DNA of 64,000 nt from Rosenbergiella nectarea (GTDB lineage Bacteria; Pseudomonadota; Gammaproteobacteria; Enterobacterales; Enterobacteriaceae): NCBI RefSeq assembly GCF_900111105.1, contig NZ_FOGC01000010.1:62001-126000 (forward strand). Direction: 5' to 3'. This document shows positions 1 through 9,841 of this stretch, in pieces. How positions within the stretch are numbered: position 1 is the first letter of the stretch; each line of letters opens with the position of its first letter. Below the pieces are notes generated by a model. The model was not told the origin of the DNA, did no database searches, and saw only the letters and a program-made list of their open reading frames with translations. The position numbers and the translations under genes are program-made.

Positions 1-11
1 ACCGCTTTCAT
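1..11 (-). CDS. ftsX: ftsX, first codons only (runs off the left edge)
   Basis: Only the start codon and about two and a half further codons lie inside the window. An ATG on the minus strand at 11-9 overlaps the ftsE stop codon as ATGA, which is the usual ftsE-ftsX coupling in enterobacteria. FtsX is the membrane subunit that pairs with FtsE. The assignment rests on position and overlap, not on protein sequence. Confidence 0.5.
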
Positions 12-670
12 TCCCCGCCCCTGTATAACCGGCCTTGGTTAAGATTCATCACGTTATAGTTACGTCGTGCGATAAGTGAAATATCATGCGTCGCCATCAA
101 TACCGTCACGCCTACCCGGTTAAATTCTTCGAATAGACGCAAGATATCTTCTGATAGCGCATGATCTAGGTTACCCGTTGGTTCATCCGCTAGCAGCAAT
201 GCTGGTTTATTGACTACCGCACGAGCAATACCAACACGTTGTTGTTCACCACCAGAGAGTTGAATCGGATAGTTTCTCGCCTTATCTAATAACCCAACTT
301 TATCGAGGGCTGCGGAGACTCTACGTCGAATATCTTCTTCACTGGCTCCAGAAATGATAAGTGGAATAGCGATATTGTCGTACACCGTCCGATCCATGAG
401 CAGGTGGTGATCCTGAAAGATCATCCCTATTTGACGACGCAAGAACGGGATTTCACTGTTTTTAAGACGGGTGATGTTGTGCCCACTAAACCATATTTGT
501 CCGGCACTTGGCCGTTCAATGCCACAGATCAGCTTCAGTAATGTACTTTTGCCCGCACCTGAATGTCCGGTGAGGAATGCCATTTCTCCTTGGCGTAAAT
601 GAAAATCCACGCCCTGAAGGGCCTGACGCCCTCCTAAATAAGCTTTACTGACCTCATCAAAGCGAATCAT
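8..670 (-). CDS. ftsE: FtsE, cell division ATP-binding protein
   Basis: FtsE is the cytoplasmic ATPase of the FtsEX complex, which is recruited to the divisome and, with FtsX, activates the murein hydrolase regulator EnvC (envC lies at 46.1 kb here). The 220-residue protein has Walker [10 protein letters not shown] at residues 35-43, a Q-loop in MIFQDH, the ABC signature LSGGEQQR, Walker B LLLADEPT and the switch His in MATHD. Length matches the family (about 222). It lies 4 bp downstream of ftsY and its stop overlaps the ftsX start, so ftsY-ftsE-ftsX form one minus-strand operon. Confidence 0.97.
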   Translation of the reverse strand: MIRFDEVSKAYLGGRQALQGVDFHLRQGEMAFLTGHSGAGKSTLLKLICGIERPSAGQIWFSGHNITRLKNSEIPFLRRQIGMIFQDHHLLMDRTVYDNIAIPLIISGASEEDIRRRVSAALDKVGLLDKARNYPIQLSGGEQQRVGIARAVVNKPALLLADEPTGNLDHALSEDILRLFEEFNRVGVTVLMATHDISLIARRNYNVMNLNQGRLYRGGE

Positions 671-674
671 TCCA

Positions 675-2195
<1,521 letters not shown>

Positions 2196-2418
2196 TGTTA
2201 GACAATACTCCTTGCTAAGGCCGTCCAGAACAATCCGCTGGAACAGTAGCCACTAAAAATTATTTGTATCAGTCAGTAATTAACTACTGTCATACTGCGA
2301 CACTAATGAGATAATCCTTTATTCTACCATTTAACCCATACTGCATCACCGTTTCGTTTCGGCGTTTATTGGACGGACCGCAGTAAAATTCAGTCATAAA
2401 ACATCGTAAGTATAAACT

Positions 2419-2994
2419 ATGAGCAAATCGGCAGGAAAAATCGGTCAGATACGGATCATTGGGGGTCAGTGGCGTGGCCGTAAATTATCAGTCCTCGATA
2501 GTGAAGGGCTAAGACCGACTACCGATCGTGTACGGGAAACCCTTTTCAATTGGCTAGCGCCTTGGCTACCCCAAGCACACTGTCTAGATTGCTATGCAGG
2601 CAGCGGGGCACTAGGGATTGAGGCAGCTTCTCGCTATGCGGCGCAAGTCACTCTGATTGAGAAAGAGGCGCATGTGGCTCGTCAGCTCCAAAAAAATATT
2701 GACGTATTGAATGCTCCTCAGCTTACCCTACACCGTGCGGATACCTTACAATTTCTTACTCAATCACGGCCAGATACGCCGTTTAACATTGTTTTTATCG
2801 ATCCCCCCTTTCGCCGTGGGCTTTTGGAACACACGATACAACTGCTTGAGGCGCATCAGTGGTTAGCGGAAGATGCCGTGATTTATACTGAGAATGAAGT
2901 GGAACAGGGTACGCCGACTGTGCCAGCAAACTGGGCACTGCATAGAGAGAAAGTTGCAGGCCAGGTATGTTATCGTCTCTACCATCGTCAATGA
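2419..2994 (+). CDS. rsmD: RsmD, 16S rRNA m2G966 methyltransferase
   Basis: RsmD transfers a methyl group from S-adenosylmethionine to N2 of G966 in 16S rRNA, in the loop of helix 31 near the P site. The 191-residue protein shows the SAM-binding region LDCYAGSGALGIEA and the catalytic motif DPPF in IDPPFRRG, diagnostic for N-methylation of a nucleobase. It is divergent from ftsY across 223 bp, as in E. coli, and is followed 15 bp later by yhhL, likely on the same transcript. Confidence 0.95.
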   Translation: MSKSAGKIGQIRIIGGQWRGRKLSVLDSEGLRPTTDRVRETLFNWLAPWLPQAHCLDCYAGSGALGIEAASRYAAQVTLIEKEAHVARQLQKNIDVLNAPQLTLHRADTLQFLTQSRPDTPFNIVFIDPPFRRGLLEHTIQLLEAHQWLAEDAVIYTENEVEQGTPTVPANWALHREKVAGQVCYRLYHRQ

Positions 2995-3009
2995 TGAAGG
3001 ATATTCGTA

Positions 3010-3279
3010 ATGTTGATTAACTTTGGTCGAGTAGTCATGGTATTTATTTGGGGGGTACTATTACTTAACCTCGTACATCCTGCCACGAAACCCTTGAAAT
3101 ATTTTATCGATGTCGCATTGATATTTATGGTTGTCATGCACGGACTACAAGTCGTTTTATTGAAAGCCACGCAAACCGCTAATGGTCCCAAGATGACAAG
3201 AAAAGAAGAGATTAAATTATTTGTATTCGGGGTTTTCGAATTACTTTCTTGGCAAAAAAAACATTTTCCAAAAAAATAA
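3010..3279 (+). CDS. yhhL: YhhL, DUF1145 inner-membrane protein
   Basis: This 89-residue protein has two hydrophobic segments (about residues 3-22 and 30-50) and a basic tail rich in Lys, so it is probably a small inner-membrane protein with a cytoplasmic C-terminus. Size, the HPATKPLKYF stretch and position directly after rsmD match E. coli YhhL (DUF1145). No biochemical function is known for the family. A strong bidirectional terminator follows within a few bases. Confidence 0.88.
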   Translation: MLINFGRVVMVFIWGVLLLNLVHPATKPLKYFIDVALIFMVVMHGLQVVLLKATQTANGPKMTRKEEIKLFVFGVFELLSWQKKHFPKK

Positions 3280-3280
3280 A

Positions 3281-3317
3281 AAAACTAAAAGAGAGTGTAA
3301 GCTCTCTTTTAGTTTTT
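3281..3317. terminator. Bidirectional terminator between yhhL and the microcin-like gene
   Basis: A 15-bp perfect stem (3281-3295 with 3302-3316) has a six-base loop. A T-run follows on the plus strand and an A-run precedes it, giving a T-run for the minus strand. It can end both rsmD-yhhL and the convergent peptide gene. Confidence 0.92.
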
Positions 3318-3327
3318 ATTAACTTAA

Positions 3328-3624
3328 TTACATTTCACGGTAGGAAGCAATATAAGGTTTAGCTACGTCGTAACCCACAATACCACCATAAAGAAAACCG
3401 CCAATACCGGCCCCAACGGCTGAGGCCGTGAGCCCCACTAATTGGGCAATGCCGCCGATTAACCAACCACCCGCACCACCATACTTACCACCGACTGCAG
3501 CTCCAGTACCAAATCCATCAATCGCACCGAGTATAGACCCCCAGAATGCGCCGTTATAATCACCATCGATCAGACCACCGGCACCAGAGACTGTAGACAT
3601 CTCTACTAATGAAATTTCTTTCAT
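3328..3624 (-). CDS. Probable class II microcin precursor (double-glycine-type leader), orphan
   Basis: The 98-residue product starts with a 15-residue leader, MKEISLVEMSTVSGA, then a Gly-rich hydrophobic peptide of about 83 residues. The leader fits the class of microcins V, L and N: Glu at -8, Met at -7, Val at -4 and Gly-Ala at -2/-1, the cleavage signal for C39 peptidase ABC exporters. The mature part alternates Gly/Ala with bulky residues and has three or more helical hydrophobic stretches, typical of membrane-active peptides. A ribosome site AAGGAC precedes the ATG. No exporter or immunity gene lies beside it; a matching exporter is at 30.7-34.1 kb. It occupies the place between yhhL and tusA where E. 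coli carries yhhM, yhhN and zntA. Homology to a specific named microcin was not established. Confidence 0.8.
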   Translation of the reverse strand: MKEISLVEMSTVSGAGGLIDGDYNGAFWGSILGAIDGFGTGAAVGGKYGGAGGWLIGGIAQLVGLTASAVGAGIGGFLYGGIVGYDVAKPYIASYREM

Positions 3625-4101
3625 ATATTGAGTCCTTAATTTTAAAAATAAGCTTTAGAAAATTTATTTAATATGTGAAATTAAATAGCAACGGTCTTAG
3701 GTTGCTGTGTCACTTTATACTGAACACCAGACAATTCAATATGTCTAACTCTTATTTAATAGATAAAAAAATAAAAAAGTTATATTTACGCCGTAATATA
3801 AAGAAAAACGCCGTTTTTTACTGCTTAAGTAGAATATAATCTTATCTCACTCGTGATATAGAAATGAGTCACCGCGACTGCTAATGAGTAGTAACTTTAA
3901 CCATGCCGCCACTATCGATTAATGGGTAATCAACTGGACAGTGAGTTTTCGTACTCAAATGAGTTAAACGTAGTCTGTTTACTTAATCTTGAGAAACACT
4001 ACTCCTGATCCTCATCATGGATAGAGCCTGAACCCAAAGGAAGGAAAGAAATGAGACACACCAACTCAAATGAGAGATACATGGCCACAAAAAAAAACGA
4101 C
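3625..4101. other. 477-bp AT-rich gap between the microcin-like gene and tusA
   Basis: This stretch presumably holds the promoter of the peptide gene, but no convincing -35/-10 pair stands out. No open frame of 40 codons or more with a ribosome site was found on either strand. Two very short plus-strand frames exist: 32 codons from 3741, Lys-rich and without a ribosome site, and 36 codons from 4051 with a good ribosome site. Composition is clearly more AT-rich than the flanking housekeeping genes, consistent with inserted DNA. Confidence 0.6.
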
Positions 4102-4161
4102 TTAACACCCTTTCTTAACATAAAAAACGTAAGGCATTTCCGTAGATTGGGCAGTCAATAA
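4051..4161 (+). CDS. Possible 36-residue small protein
   Basis: The ATG at 4051 follows AAGGAAGG with about six bases of spacing, one of the best ribosome sites in the neighbourhood. The frame encodes a polar, basic 36-residue peptide starting [11 protein letters not shown]. It overlaps the 3' end of tusA, antisense, by 60 bp. It has no membrane segment, so it does not look like a typical microcin immunity protein. I do not recognise it, and it may be chance. Confidence 0.2.
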   Translation: MRHTNSNERYMATKKNDLTPFLNIKNVRHFRRLGSQ

Positions 4162-4347
4162 CGTATGCTCCATAAATTCACAAAACCCTGGAATATCACG
4201 CTTCGTTGCCGGATCGTCGGCAATTATTTTTACGACTTCACCATCCTGCATACTGCGAACCGTTTTTCTCACCAGCATGACTGGCTCTGGGCAACGTAAA
4301 CCACAGGTGTCCAATAATTGATCGTAATGGTCTGACGGGCTATTCAT
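4102..4347 (-). CDS. tusA: TusA, sulfurtransferase for tRNA 2-thiouridine
   Basis: TusA accepts persulfide sulfur from IscS and passes it through TusBCD and TusE to MnmA for 2-thiolation of U34 in tRNA. The 81-residue product contains [10 protein letters not shown]; the Cys in CPEP (residue 19) carries the persulfide. The open frame extends 24 codons further upstream, but that extension is not family-like. The internal ATG at 4347 gives the usual 81 residues and follows AAGAGAAG. It is convergent with nothing obvious on its left, where zntA would lie in E. coli. Confidence 0.95.
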   Translation of the reverse strand: MNSPSDHYDQLLDTCGLRCPEPVMLVRKTVRSMQDGEVVKIIADDPATKRDIPGFCEFMEHTLLTAQSTEMPYVFYVKKGC

Positions 4348-4555
4348 AACACTTCTCTTGGGGGGGAAAATATCGCAGTGTACTCCGCCTGAACGCCACA
4401 GACAATTTCTGCCGCACAAGCCGCATAACGCAATCGCGGGTAAGAGTTCCTTGCATAATCCGCGTATCTCAGTAAGATGCAGCCCATCTGATTAGAGACC
4501 GTACTATATTTTACACAATGGGTTCCCTCACCCCATTCCACTAAAAAGGTCAAAA

Positions 4556-5227
4556 ATGAATAGTTTCACCGATAAACAGCGCAAAAAGCTGTTATTACCC
4601 TTAGCTATTTTTCACCTTATTATCATTACCTCCAGTAATTACTTGGTCCAACTCCCGGTGAGTGTGTTTGGGTTTACCACGACTTGGGGGGCATTTAGCT
4701 TTCCTTTTATCTTTCTCGCGACTGATCTCACCGTAAGAATTTTCGGCGCACACTTAGCGCGGAAAATTATTTTTTCGGCGATGCTTCCTGCGTTACTGCT
4801 TTCATTTATTATATCCAGCCTCTTCTACCAAGCCTCTTGGCAAGGTTGGCAAGCCCTAATTGGTCTTAACACCGTCGTGATTCGGATTGCTATGGCAAGC
4901 TTTGTTGCTTATGTATTGGGGCAGCTATTAGACATCACTGTTTTTAATCGCTTGAGAAAGGCGAAACAGTGGTGGCTCGCCCCAGTGACCGCGATGTTTT
5001 TTGGGAACCTCAGCGATACGTTCGCCTTTTTCTCGATTGCGTTCTTGCACAGCAGCGACCCTTTTATGGCTGCCCACTGGCAAGAAATCGCTCTGGTTGA
5101 CTACAGTTATAAGGTTTTGATCTGTCTTATCTTTTTTATTCCAATTTATGGTCTACTGTTAAATACCCTTATTAAGCGCATGCTTGGCGATACACGCTTT
5201 TACTCTCTGAGTACGGATAAGGGATAA
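4556..5227 (+). CDS. yhhQ: YhhQ, 7-cyano-7-deazaguanine (preQ0/preQ1) transporter
   Basis: YhhQ is an inner-membrane salvage transporter for queuosine precursors. The 223-residue protein has about six hydrophobic segments, and the conserved stretch with ATDLTVRIFG and the region around FGNLSDTFAFF are typical of this family (formerly DUF165). It is divergent from tusA and followed by dcrB, as in E. coli. A queuosine-completing enzyme gene, queH, lies 3.6 kb away, so salvage and the final step are both encoded nearby. Confidence 0.93.
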   Translation: MNSFTDKQRKKLLLPLAIFHLIIITSSNYLVQLPVSVFGFTTTWGAFSFPFIFLATDLTVRIFGAHLARKIIFSAMLPALLLSFIISSLFYQASWQGWQALIGLNTVVIRIAMASFVAYVLGQLLDITVFNRLRKAKQWWLAPVTAMFFGNLSDTFAFFSIAFLHSSDPFMAAHWQEIALVDYSYKVLICLIFFIPIYGLLLNTLIKRMLGDTRFYSLSTDKG

Positions 5228-5320
5228 CCGCGTTAAGACGAAATGTGCAACACAATACTGTTTGCAATACCGTACTATTTCCGCTTTGATAACGACTTAA
5301 ATTGTAAGGAAGGGATTACT

Positions 5321-5881
5321 ATGCGACATATTACACACTACTTGGGTATCATTTTAGTCGTACTCGGTCTTGCTGCCTGCGATCAAAAGAAAGATGATCC
5401 ACACGCTCAGCACCAGGACCAAAGTGCCTCACAAAGTCAGCATCAGAATATCTCGTTACTCGACGGCAAACTGACCTTTAGCCTGCCACAAGAAATGAGC
5501 GATCAAACCGGTAAACTCGGTACCGAATCAAACAATATGCATGTCTACGCAAATAATAATGGCCAACAAGCAGTGATTGTTATTATTGGTGATGAAACGG
5601 CGCTAACTCTGCCAGAACTTTCTCAGAAGCTACAAGATCAACAACGGCACCGTGACCCCCAACTGCAAGTTGTTGCGGATAAGCCTATTACTCTTGGCGA
5701 TACTCCGGGTCAAAAATTGGACAGCGTCGTGTCCACAAACAACCATAGCAATTGGTCTACCGTCGTTCTTGCTAAACTGAACAATCAGCTTATTACCATA
5801 CAGATTTCTCTGCCTGCCGATAACCAATCTCAATCGCAAAGTATCGCCTCAGAGATCGTTCAGTCCATCGTTATTCGTTAA
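5321..5881 (+). CDS. dcrB: DcrB, inner-membrane-attached lipoprotein
   Basis: DcrB is an envelope lipoprotein first known from its need in phage C1 and C6 infection and linked to lipoprotein maturation under stress. The ATG at 5321 follows AAGGAAGGG and gives 186 residues. A signal peptide leads to the lipobox LAAC with Cys20, followed by a Gln/His/Asp-rich linker and a compact globular domain. A longer frame from 5243 lacks a signal peptide at its start and was not used. It is followed by a hairpin. Confidence 0.92.
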   Translation: MRHITHYLGIILVVLGLAACDQKKDDPHAQHQDQSASQSQHQNISLLDGKLTFSLPQEMSDQTGKLGTESNNMHVYANNNGQQAVIVIIGDETALTLPELSQKLQDQQRHRDPQLQVVADKPITLGDTPGQKLDSVVSTNNHSNWSTVVLAKLNNQLITIQISLPADNQSQSQSIASEIVQSIVIR

Positions 5882-5889
5882 TGCAATTG

Positions 5890-5914
5890 AGGCCGTTATT
5901 TCAAGTAACGGCCT
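5890..5914 (+). terminator. Hairpin after dcrB
   Basis: A 9-bp perfect stem AGGCCGTTA/TAACGGCCT has a seven-base loop. No long T-run follows, so termination strength is uncertain. Confidence 0.5.
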
Positions 5915-5997
5915 ATCTCATCGCTCTCTTCTAACTTCTCTTTCCGCTAAGCCTCGTATCTGCCAGTTGCTGGGTTTTGGTCAAAAAACGTTCTGAA

Positions 5998-6013
5998 TGT
6001 GACTTCGCTCGCA
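5998..6013 (+). promoter_or_regulatory. Candidate CRP site upstream of proP
   Basis: TGTGA, six bases, then TCGCA matches the CRP consensus halves with one mismatch. It lies 150 bp before the proP start. E. coli proP is known to be CRP-controlled, but this site is proposed from sequence alone. Confidence 0.4.
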
Positions 6014-6162
6014 GATATACAGTATACTTAGCCGCTTATTGGTACAATTACGCTGATAATTATTGAAGAGACTTTGGTTGAAATTCAAAAAATCTCATAT
6101 AATTTTGTTACCAATCTTTGAACGACTGCTTAGCAAACTTCCGTCACATTATAGGTAAATTT

Positions 6163-7668
6163 ATGAAATTACGTAGGAAGCGTATTAAACCCATCGGCAT
6201 TGATGACGTTACTATCATAGACGATGCTCGTTTACGTAAAGCAATCACTGCTGCTTCATTAGGAAATGCAATGGAGTGGTTCGACTTTGGGGTTTACGGG
6301 TTTGTCGCCTATGCTCTGGGTAAAATCTTTTTCCCCTCCGCCACGCCTGGTATTCAGATGATTGCTGCGTTAGCAACCTTCTCCGTTCCCTTCTTAATTC
6401 GTCCTCTGGGTGGACTCTTTTTTGGTATGCTCGGCGACAAATACGGCCGCCAAAAAATACTGTCTGTCACAATTGTGATTATGTCGATCAGTACCTTCTG
6501 TATCGGACTTATCCCTTCTTATGCTTCTATCGGCATTTGGGCTCCGATCCTACTTCTGATTGCAAAAATGGCTCAAGGGTTCTCCGTGGGGGGGGAATAT
6601 ACTGGCGCCTCAATCTTTGTAGCGGAATACTCCCCTGACCGTAAGCGTGGCTTTATGGGCAGCTGGCTCGATTTCGGTTCAATTGTTGGATTCGTGCTAG
6701 GTGCTGGGGTAGTCGTTCTTATTTCCACTATCATCGGCGAAGCACGCTTTATGGAGTGGGGCTGGCGTCTACCGTTCTTCTTAGCATTGCCTTTAGGTAT
6801 TGTCGGGCTTTACCTGCGTCACGCCTTAGAAGAAACCCCTGCATTCCAACAACACGTTGATAAATTAGAGCAAGGCGATCGCGAAGGCCTACAAAATGGT
6901 CCTAAAGTCTCTTTCAAAGATATTGCGACCAAACACTGGAAAAGTCTGCTAGCTTGTATCGGATTAGTGATCGCCACTAATGTTACTTACTACATGTTAC
7001 TGACTTACATGCCGAGCTATCTTTCGCACAATCTTCATTACTCAGAAGATCACGGTGTGTTAATTATCATCGCCATTATGATTGGTATGCTATTTATCCA
7101 GCCAGTCATGGGAATGCTCAGTGACCGATTCGGACGTCGCCCGTTTGTCATCATCGGCAGTATTGCCCTGTTCTTCACGGCTATTCCAGCGTTTATGTTG
7201 ATCACCAGTAATGTACTCGGTTTGATTTTTGCTGGCCTACTGATTTTGGCAGTGGTGTTAAACTGTTTTACAGGGGTTATGGCATCGTCCTTACCGGCAA
7301 TGTTCCCGACTAATATCCGTTACAGCGCGTTAGCCAGTGCATTCAACATCTCCATTTTGATCGCTGGTCTGACACCGACCATTATCGCGTGGTTGGTTGA
7401 AGCATCAAATAATCTTTTCATGCCCGCTTATTATCTGATGGTCGTTGCAATTATTGGACTGATTACGGGTATTTGCATGAAAGAGACGGCAAACAAACCG
7501 CTGAGTGGTGCCACACCTGCGGCATCTGATTTAGATGAAGCACGTGAGATTTTGCAAGAGCATCACGACAATATCGGTCAAAAAATTGATGATATCGATG
7601 AAGAGATCCAACGACTGGAGCAAAAACGTAGTCGTTTGGTTGACCAACATCCGGATATTAAAGAGTAA
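6163..7668 (+). CDS. proP: ProP, proline/glycine betaine:H+ symporter (osmosensor)
   Basis: ProP imports proline, glycine betaine and related zwitterions with protons and is activated by high osmolality. The 501-residue protein aligns end to end with E. coli ProP, including NAMEWFDFGVYGF, the MFS motif GDKYGRQ, and SDRFGRRPF. The last 60 residues keep the heptad pattern (IGQKIDDIDEEIQRLEQK) of the C-terminal coiled coil that tunes osmosensing. An upstream extension of 15 codons was rejected; the ATG at 6163 follows AGGT and gives the family N-terminus. A terminator follows. Confidence 0.97.
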   Translation: MKLRRKRIKPIGIDDVTIIDDARLRKAITAASLGNAMEWFDFGVYGFVAYALGKIFFPSATPGIQMIAALATFSVPFLIRPLGGLFFGMLGDKYGRQKILSVTIVIMSISTFCIGLIPSYASIGIWAPILLLIAKMAQGFSVGGEYTGASIFVAEYSPDRKRGFMGSWLDFGSIVGFVLGAGVVVLISTIIGEARFMEWGWRLPFFLALPLGIVGLYLRHALEETPAFQQHVDKLEQGDREGLQNGPKVSFKDIATKHWKSLLACIGLVIATNVTYYMLLTYMPSYLSHNLHYSEDHGVLIIIAIMIGMLFIQPVMGMLSDRFGRRPFVIIGSIALFFTAIPAFMLITSNVLGLIFAGLLILAVVLNCFTGVMASSLPAMFPTNIRYSALASAFNISILIAGLTPTIIAWLVEASNNLFMPAYYLMVVAIIGLITGICMKETANKPLSGATPAASDLDEAREILQEHHDNIGQKIDDIDEEIQRLEQKRSRLVDQHPDIKE

Positions 7669-7674
7669 GTAAAA

Positions 7675-7697
7675 AGCCCCCGAAAGGGGGTTTTTTG
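7675..7697 (+). terminator. Terminator after proP
   Basis: A five-base G:C stem GCCCCC/GGGGG with a GAAA tetraloop is followed by six T. It is a classic intrinsic terminator and separates proP from hemB. Confidence 0.93.
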
Positions 7698-7769
7698 GCA
7701 CACAAAGCCATGTTCTCCCCCCCTTAAAGGCGTAAGCTTTTACTTTCCACAATCTGTACGAGAGCGTCC

Positions 7770-8756
7770 ATGTCTGAATTTATTCTCCCCAACCGCCCAA
7801 GAAGACTCCGTAAAACCGCATCGATGCGCGAACTGTTTAAAGAACAATCGCTAAGCCTGAATGACCTGATCCTACCGATTTTTGTTGAGGAAGGCGCAGA
7901 GGATTATCAGCCAATCAATGCTATGCCAGGAGTTATGCGTATTCCCGAAAAGCGCCTAGCGTATGAAATTGAACGTATTGCTAAAGCGGGTATTCGCTCT
8001 GTGATGACATTCGGGATCTCTCATCATCTTGATGAGACCGGCAGTGATGCGTGGGCGGAGAATGGACTCGTTTCAAGAATGTCTCGTATCTGTAAAGATA
8101 CGGTTCCTGAGATGATTGTGATGTCTGACACGTGTTTTTGCGAATACACCTCACACGGGCACTGCGGAGTATTGTGCGCTAACGGTGAAGTGCATAATGA
8201 CCACACTTTAGTGAACCTCGGCAAACAAGCAGTTGCGGCAGCACGGGCTGGTGCTGATTTTATCGCGCCTTCCGCTGCAATGGATGGACAGGTAAAAGCG
8301 ATTCGCCAAGCCCTGGATCAAGCAGGATTTCACCATACGCCAATCATGGCTTATTCAACCAAATTTGCCTCGGCATTCTATGGCCCTTTCCGCGAAGCGG
8401 CGGGAACCGCATTGAAAGGCGATCGTAAAACGTATCAGATGAACCCGATGAACCGTCGTGAAGCGATCCGCGAGTCACTGCTCGATGAAGCCGAGGGTGC
8501 TGATGTACTGATGGTGAAACCAGCAGGTGCGTATCTCGATATTATTCGCGATATCCGTGAGCGTAGTGATCTGCCACTCGCGGCCTATCAAGTCAGTGGC
8601 GAATACGCGATGATTAAGTTTGCGGCACAAGCTGGCGCGATTGACGAAACCAATGTGGTGTTGGAAAGCTTAGGGGCGATTAAAAGAGCAGGAGCGGATA
8701 CCATCCTCTCTTATTTTGCTTTAGATCTTGCTGAAAAGAAAATTCTGACCGCCTAA
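7770..8756 (+). CDS. hemB: HemB, delta-aminolevulinic acid dehydratase
   Basis: HemB (porphobilinogen synthase) condenses two 5-aminolevulinates to porphobilinogen, the second shared step of haem synthesis. The 328-residue protein contains the zinc-binding cysteine cluster in [14 protein letters not shown] and both active-site lysine regions: [13 protein letters not shown], and the Schiff-base Lys in LMVKPAG. Length matches E. coli (324). It is flanked by terminators on both sides, so it is transcribed alone. Confidence 0.97.
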   Translation: MSEFILPNRPRRLRKTASMRELFKEQSLSLNDLILPIFVEEGAEDYQPINAMPGVMRIPEKRLAYEIERIAKAGIRSVMTFGISHHLDETGSDAWAENGLVSRMSRICKDTVPEMIVMSDTCFCEYTSHGHCGVLCANGEVHNDHTLVNLGKQAVAAARAGADFIAPSAAMDGQVKAIRQALDQAGFHHTPIMAYSTKFASAFYGPFREAAGTALKGDRKTYQMNPMNRREAIRESLLDEAEGADVLMVKPAGAYLDIIRDIRERSDLPLAAYQVSGEYAMIKFAAQAGAIDETNVVLESLGAIKRAGADTILSYFALDLAEKKILTA

Positions 8757-8761
8757 TCATC

Positions 8762-8789
8762 AAAAACCGCCCGTTCAGGGCGGTTTTTT
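8762..8789. terminator. Bidirectional terminator between hemB and queH
   Basis: The stem AACCGCCC/GGGCGGTT is bordered by A-run and T-run, so it can serve hemB on the plus strand and queH on the minus strand. Confidence 0.93.
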
Positions 8790-8800
8790 AGGGTGCGGTT

Positions 8801-9463
8801 TTACTCTTTGCTGTCTGCTTCATAATACTGCACACCAATCTGGATACGCTCACGGCCAGTCGCCACACGATGACGGTTAGTGTCGCGCAGTGAATAGATG
8901 CATCCACAATATTCTTGCTGGTAAAAGCGCTCGCGCTTACTAATATCGATCATCCGCTTAGAGCCGCCGCCTTTGCGCCAATTAAACTCCCAATACATCA
9001 TATCAGGGTACTTCGAAGCCGCTCTTACGCCACAGTCGTTGATCTGCTCCATGTTTTTCCAACGAGAGATACCTAAACAAGAGGTTATCACCGGAAAGCC
9101 ATTTTCGTGTGCATAAAGCGCCGTTCGTTCAAAACGCATATCGAAACACATAGTACAGCGTTCACCACGCTCAGGCTCCCACTCCATGCCTTTCGCTCGT
9201 TCGAACCAATTATCTCGATCATAGTCGGCATCAATAAAGGGGATTCCAAATTTCTCTGCGAAACGAATATTCTCTTCTTTACGTAACTCGTACTCTTTAA
9301 GAGGATGGATATTCGGGTTATAGAAAAATATGGTGTATTCAATCCCCGAGGCTAACATTGCCTCCATCACTTCCCCTGAACAAGGCGCACAACAAGAGTG
9401 AAGCAGAACTTTATTATGTCCCCCAGGTAAGGGTATCGGTTTACGCTCTAAAGAGTCAGACAT
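8801..9463 (-). CDS. queH: QueH, epoxyqueuosine reductase (DUF208 family)
   Basis: QueH reduces epoxyqueuosine to queuosine at position 34 of tRNAs with GUN anticodons, the last step of the pathway. The 220-residue protein shows HSCCAPC near the N-terminus, CTMC in the middle and a later YCGC; these cysteines bind the metal cofactors. E. coli instead uses the unrelated cobalamin enzyme QueG, so this is a replacement enzyme. The frame is open 30 codons further upstream. The ATG at 9463 was preferred because GGA lies eight bases before it; an ATG at 9469 is a close alternative. Confidence 0.88.
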   Translation of the reverse strand: MSDSLERKPIPLPGGHNKVLLHSCCAPCSGEVMEAMLASGIEYTIFFYNPNIHPLKEYELRKEENIRFAEKFGIPFIDADYDRDNWFERAKGMEWEPERGERCTMCFDMRFERTALYAHENGFPVITSCLGISRWKNMEQINDCGVRAASKYPDMMYWEFNWRKGGGSKRMIDISKRERFYQQEYCGCIYSLRDTNRHRVATGRERIQIGVQYYEADSKE

Positions 9464-9583
9464 ACTCATATTCCAAATAAATCTCATAACAAAACACGCC
9501 GCGTCAGCTAAGCGTAGACAGGTATCACCTCTTTGGGTGATGCGATAGGCCATTTTTTGAATAACGACCTACCGGTTGAATCC

Positions 9584-9814
9584 TTACATAGAATAACCCG
9601 GTTTCTTAATCAGGTATTCTTCTTGACCCATAATTTCAGGCTCATAGACCGTTTCACGCCATGCGTCGGGTGTGACATGTTGCAAAGAAACGCTCACTGA
9701 TTCTGTTTTTGAGGCGAAACGTCTAACGATTACCTCTGTAATCTCGTCTGCCAGCGCTTGTTTTTCCTCATCAGTAAATTCACGAGGAAAACTTTTAATG
9801 TCTACATGCGGCAT
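9584..9814 (-). CDS. pptA: PptA, 4-oxalocrotonate tautomerase-like protein
   Basis: This 76-residue protein matches E. coli PptA (YdcE) from MPHVDIKSFPRE to the LIKKPGYSM tail. After Met removal, Pro1 is the catalytic base of the tautomerase superfamily, which interconverts keto and enol forms of 2-oxo acids. The natural substrate is unknown. It lies 27 bp downstream of dnaC, probably by chance in the same transcript. Confidence 0.9.
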   Translation of the reverse strand: MPHVDIKSFPREFTDEEKQALADEITEVIVRRFASKTESVSVSLQHVTPDAWRETVYEPEIMGQEEYLIKKPGYSM

Positions 9815-9841
9815 ATCTTCTCCTATACGGTCAGTTTTCTA

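Noticed and set aside
4344-4553. 69-codon minus-strand frame upstream of tusA
   Set aside because: It overlaps the tusA leader region, has no ribosome site and no family-like features.
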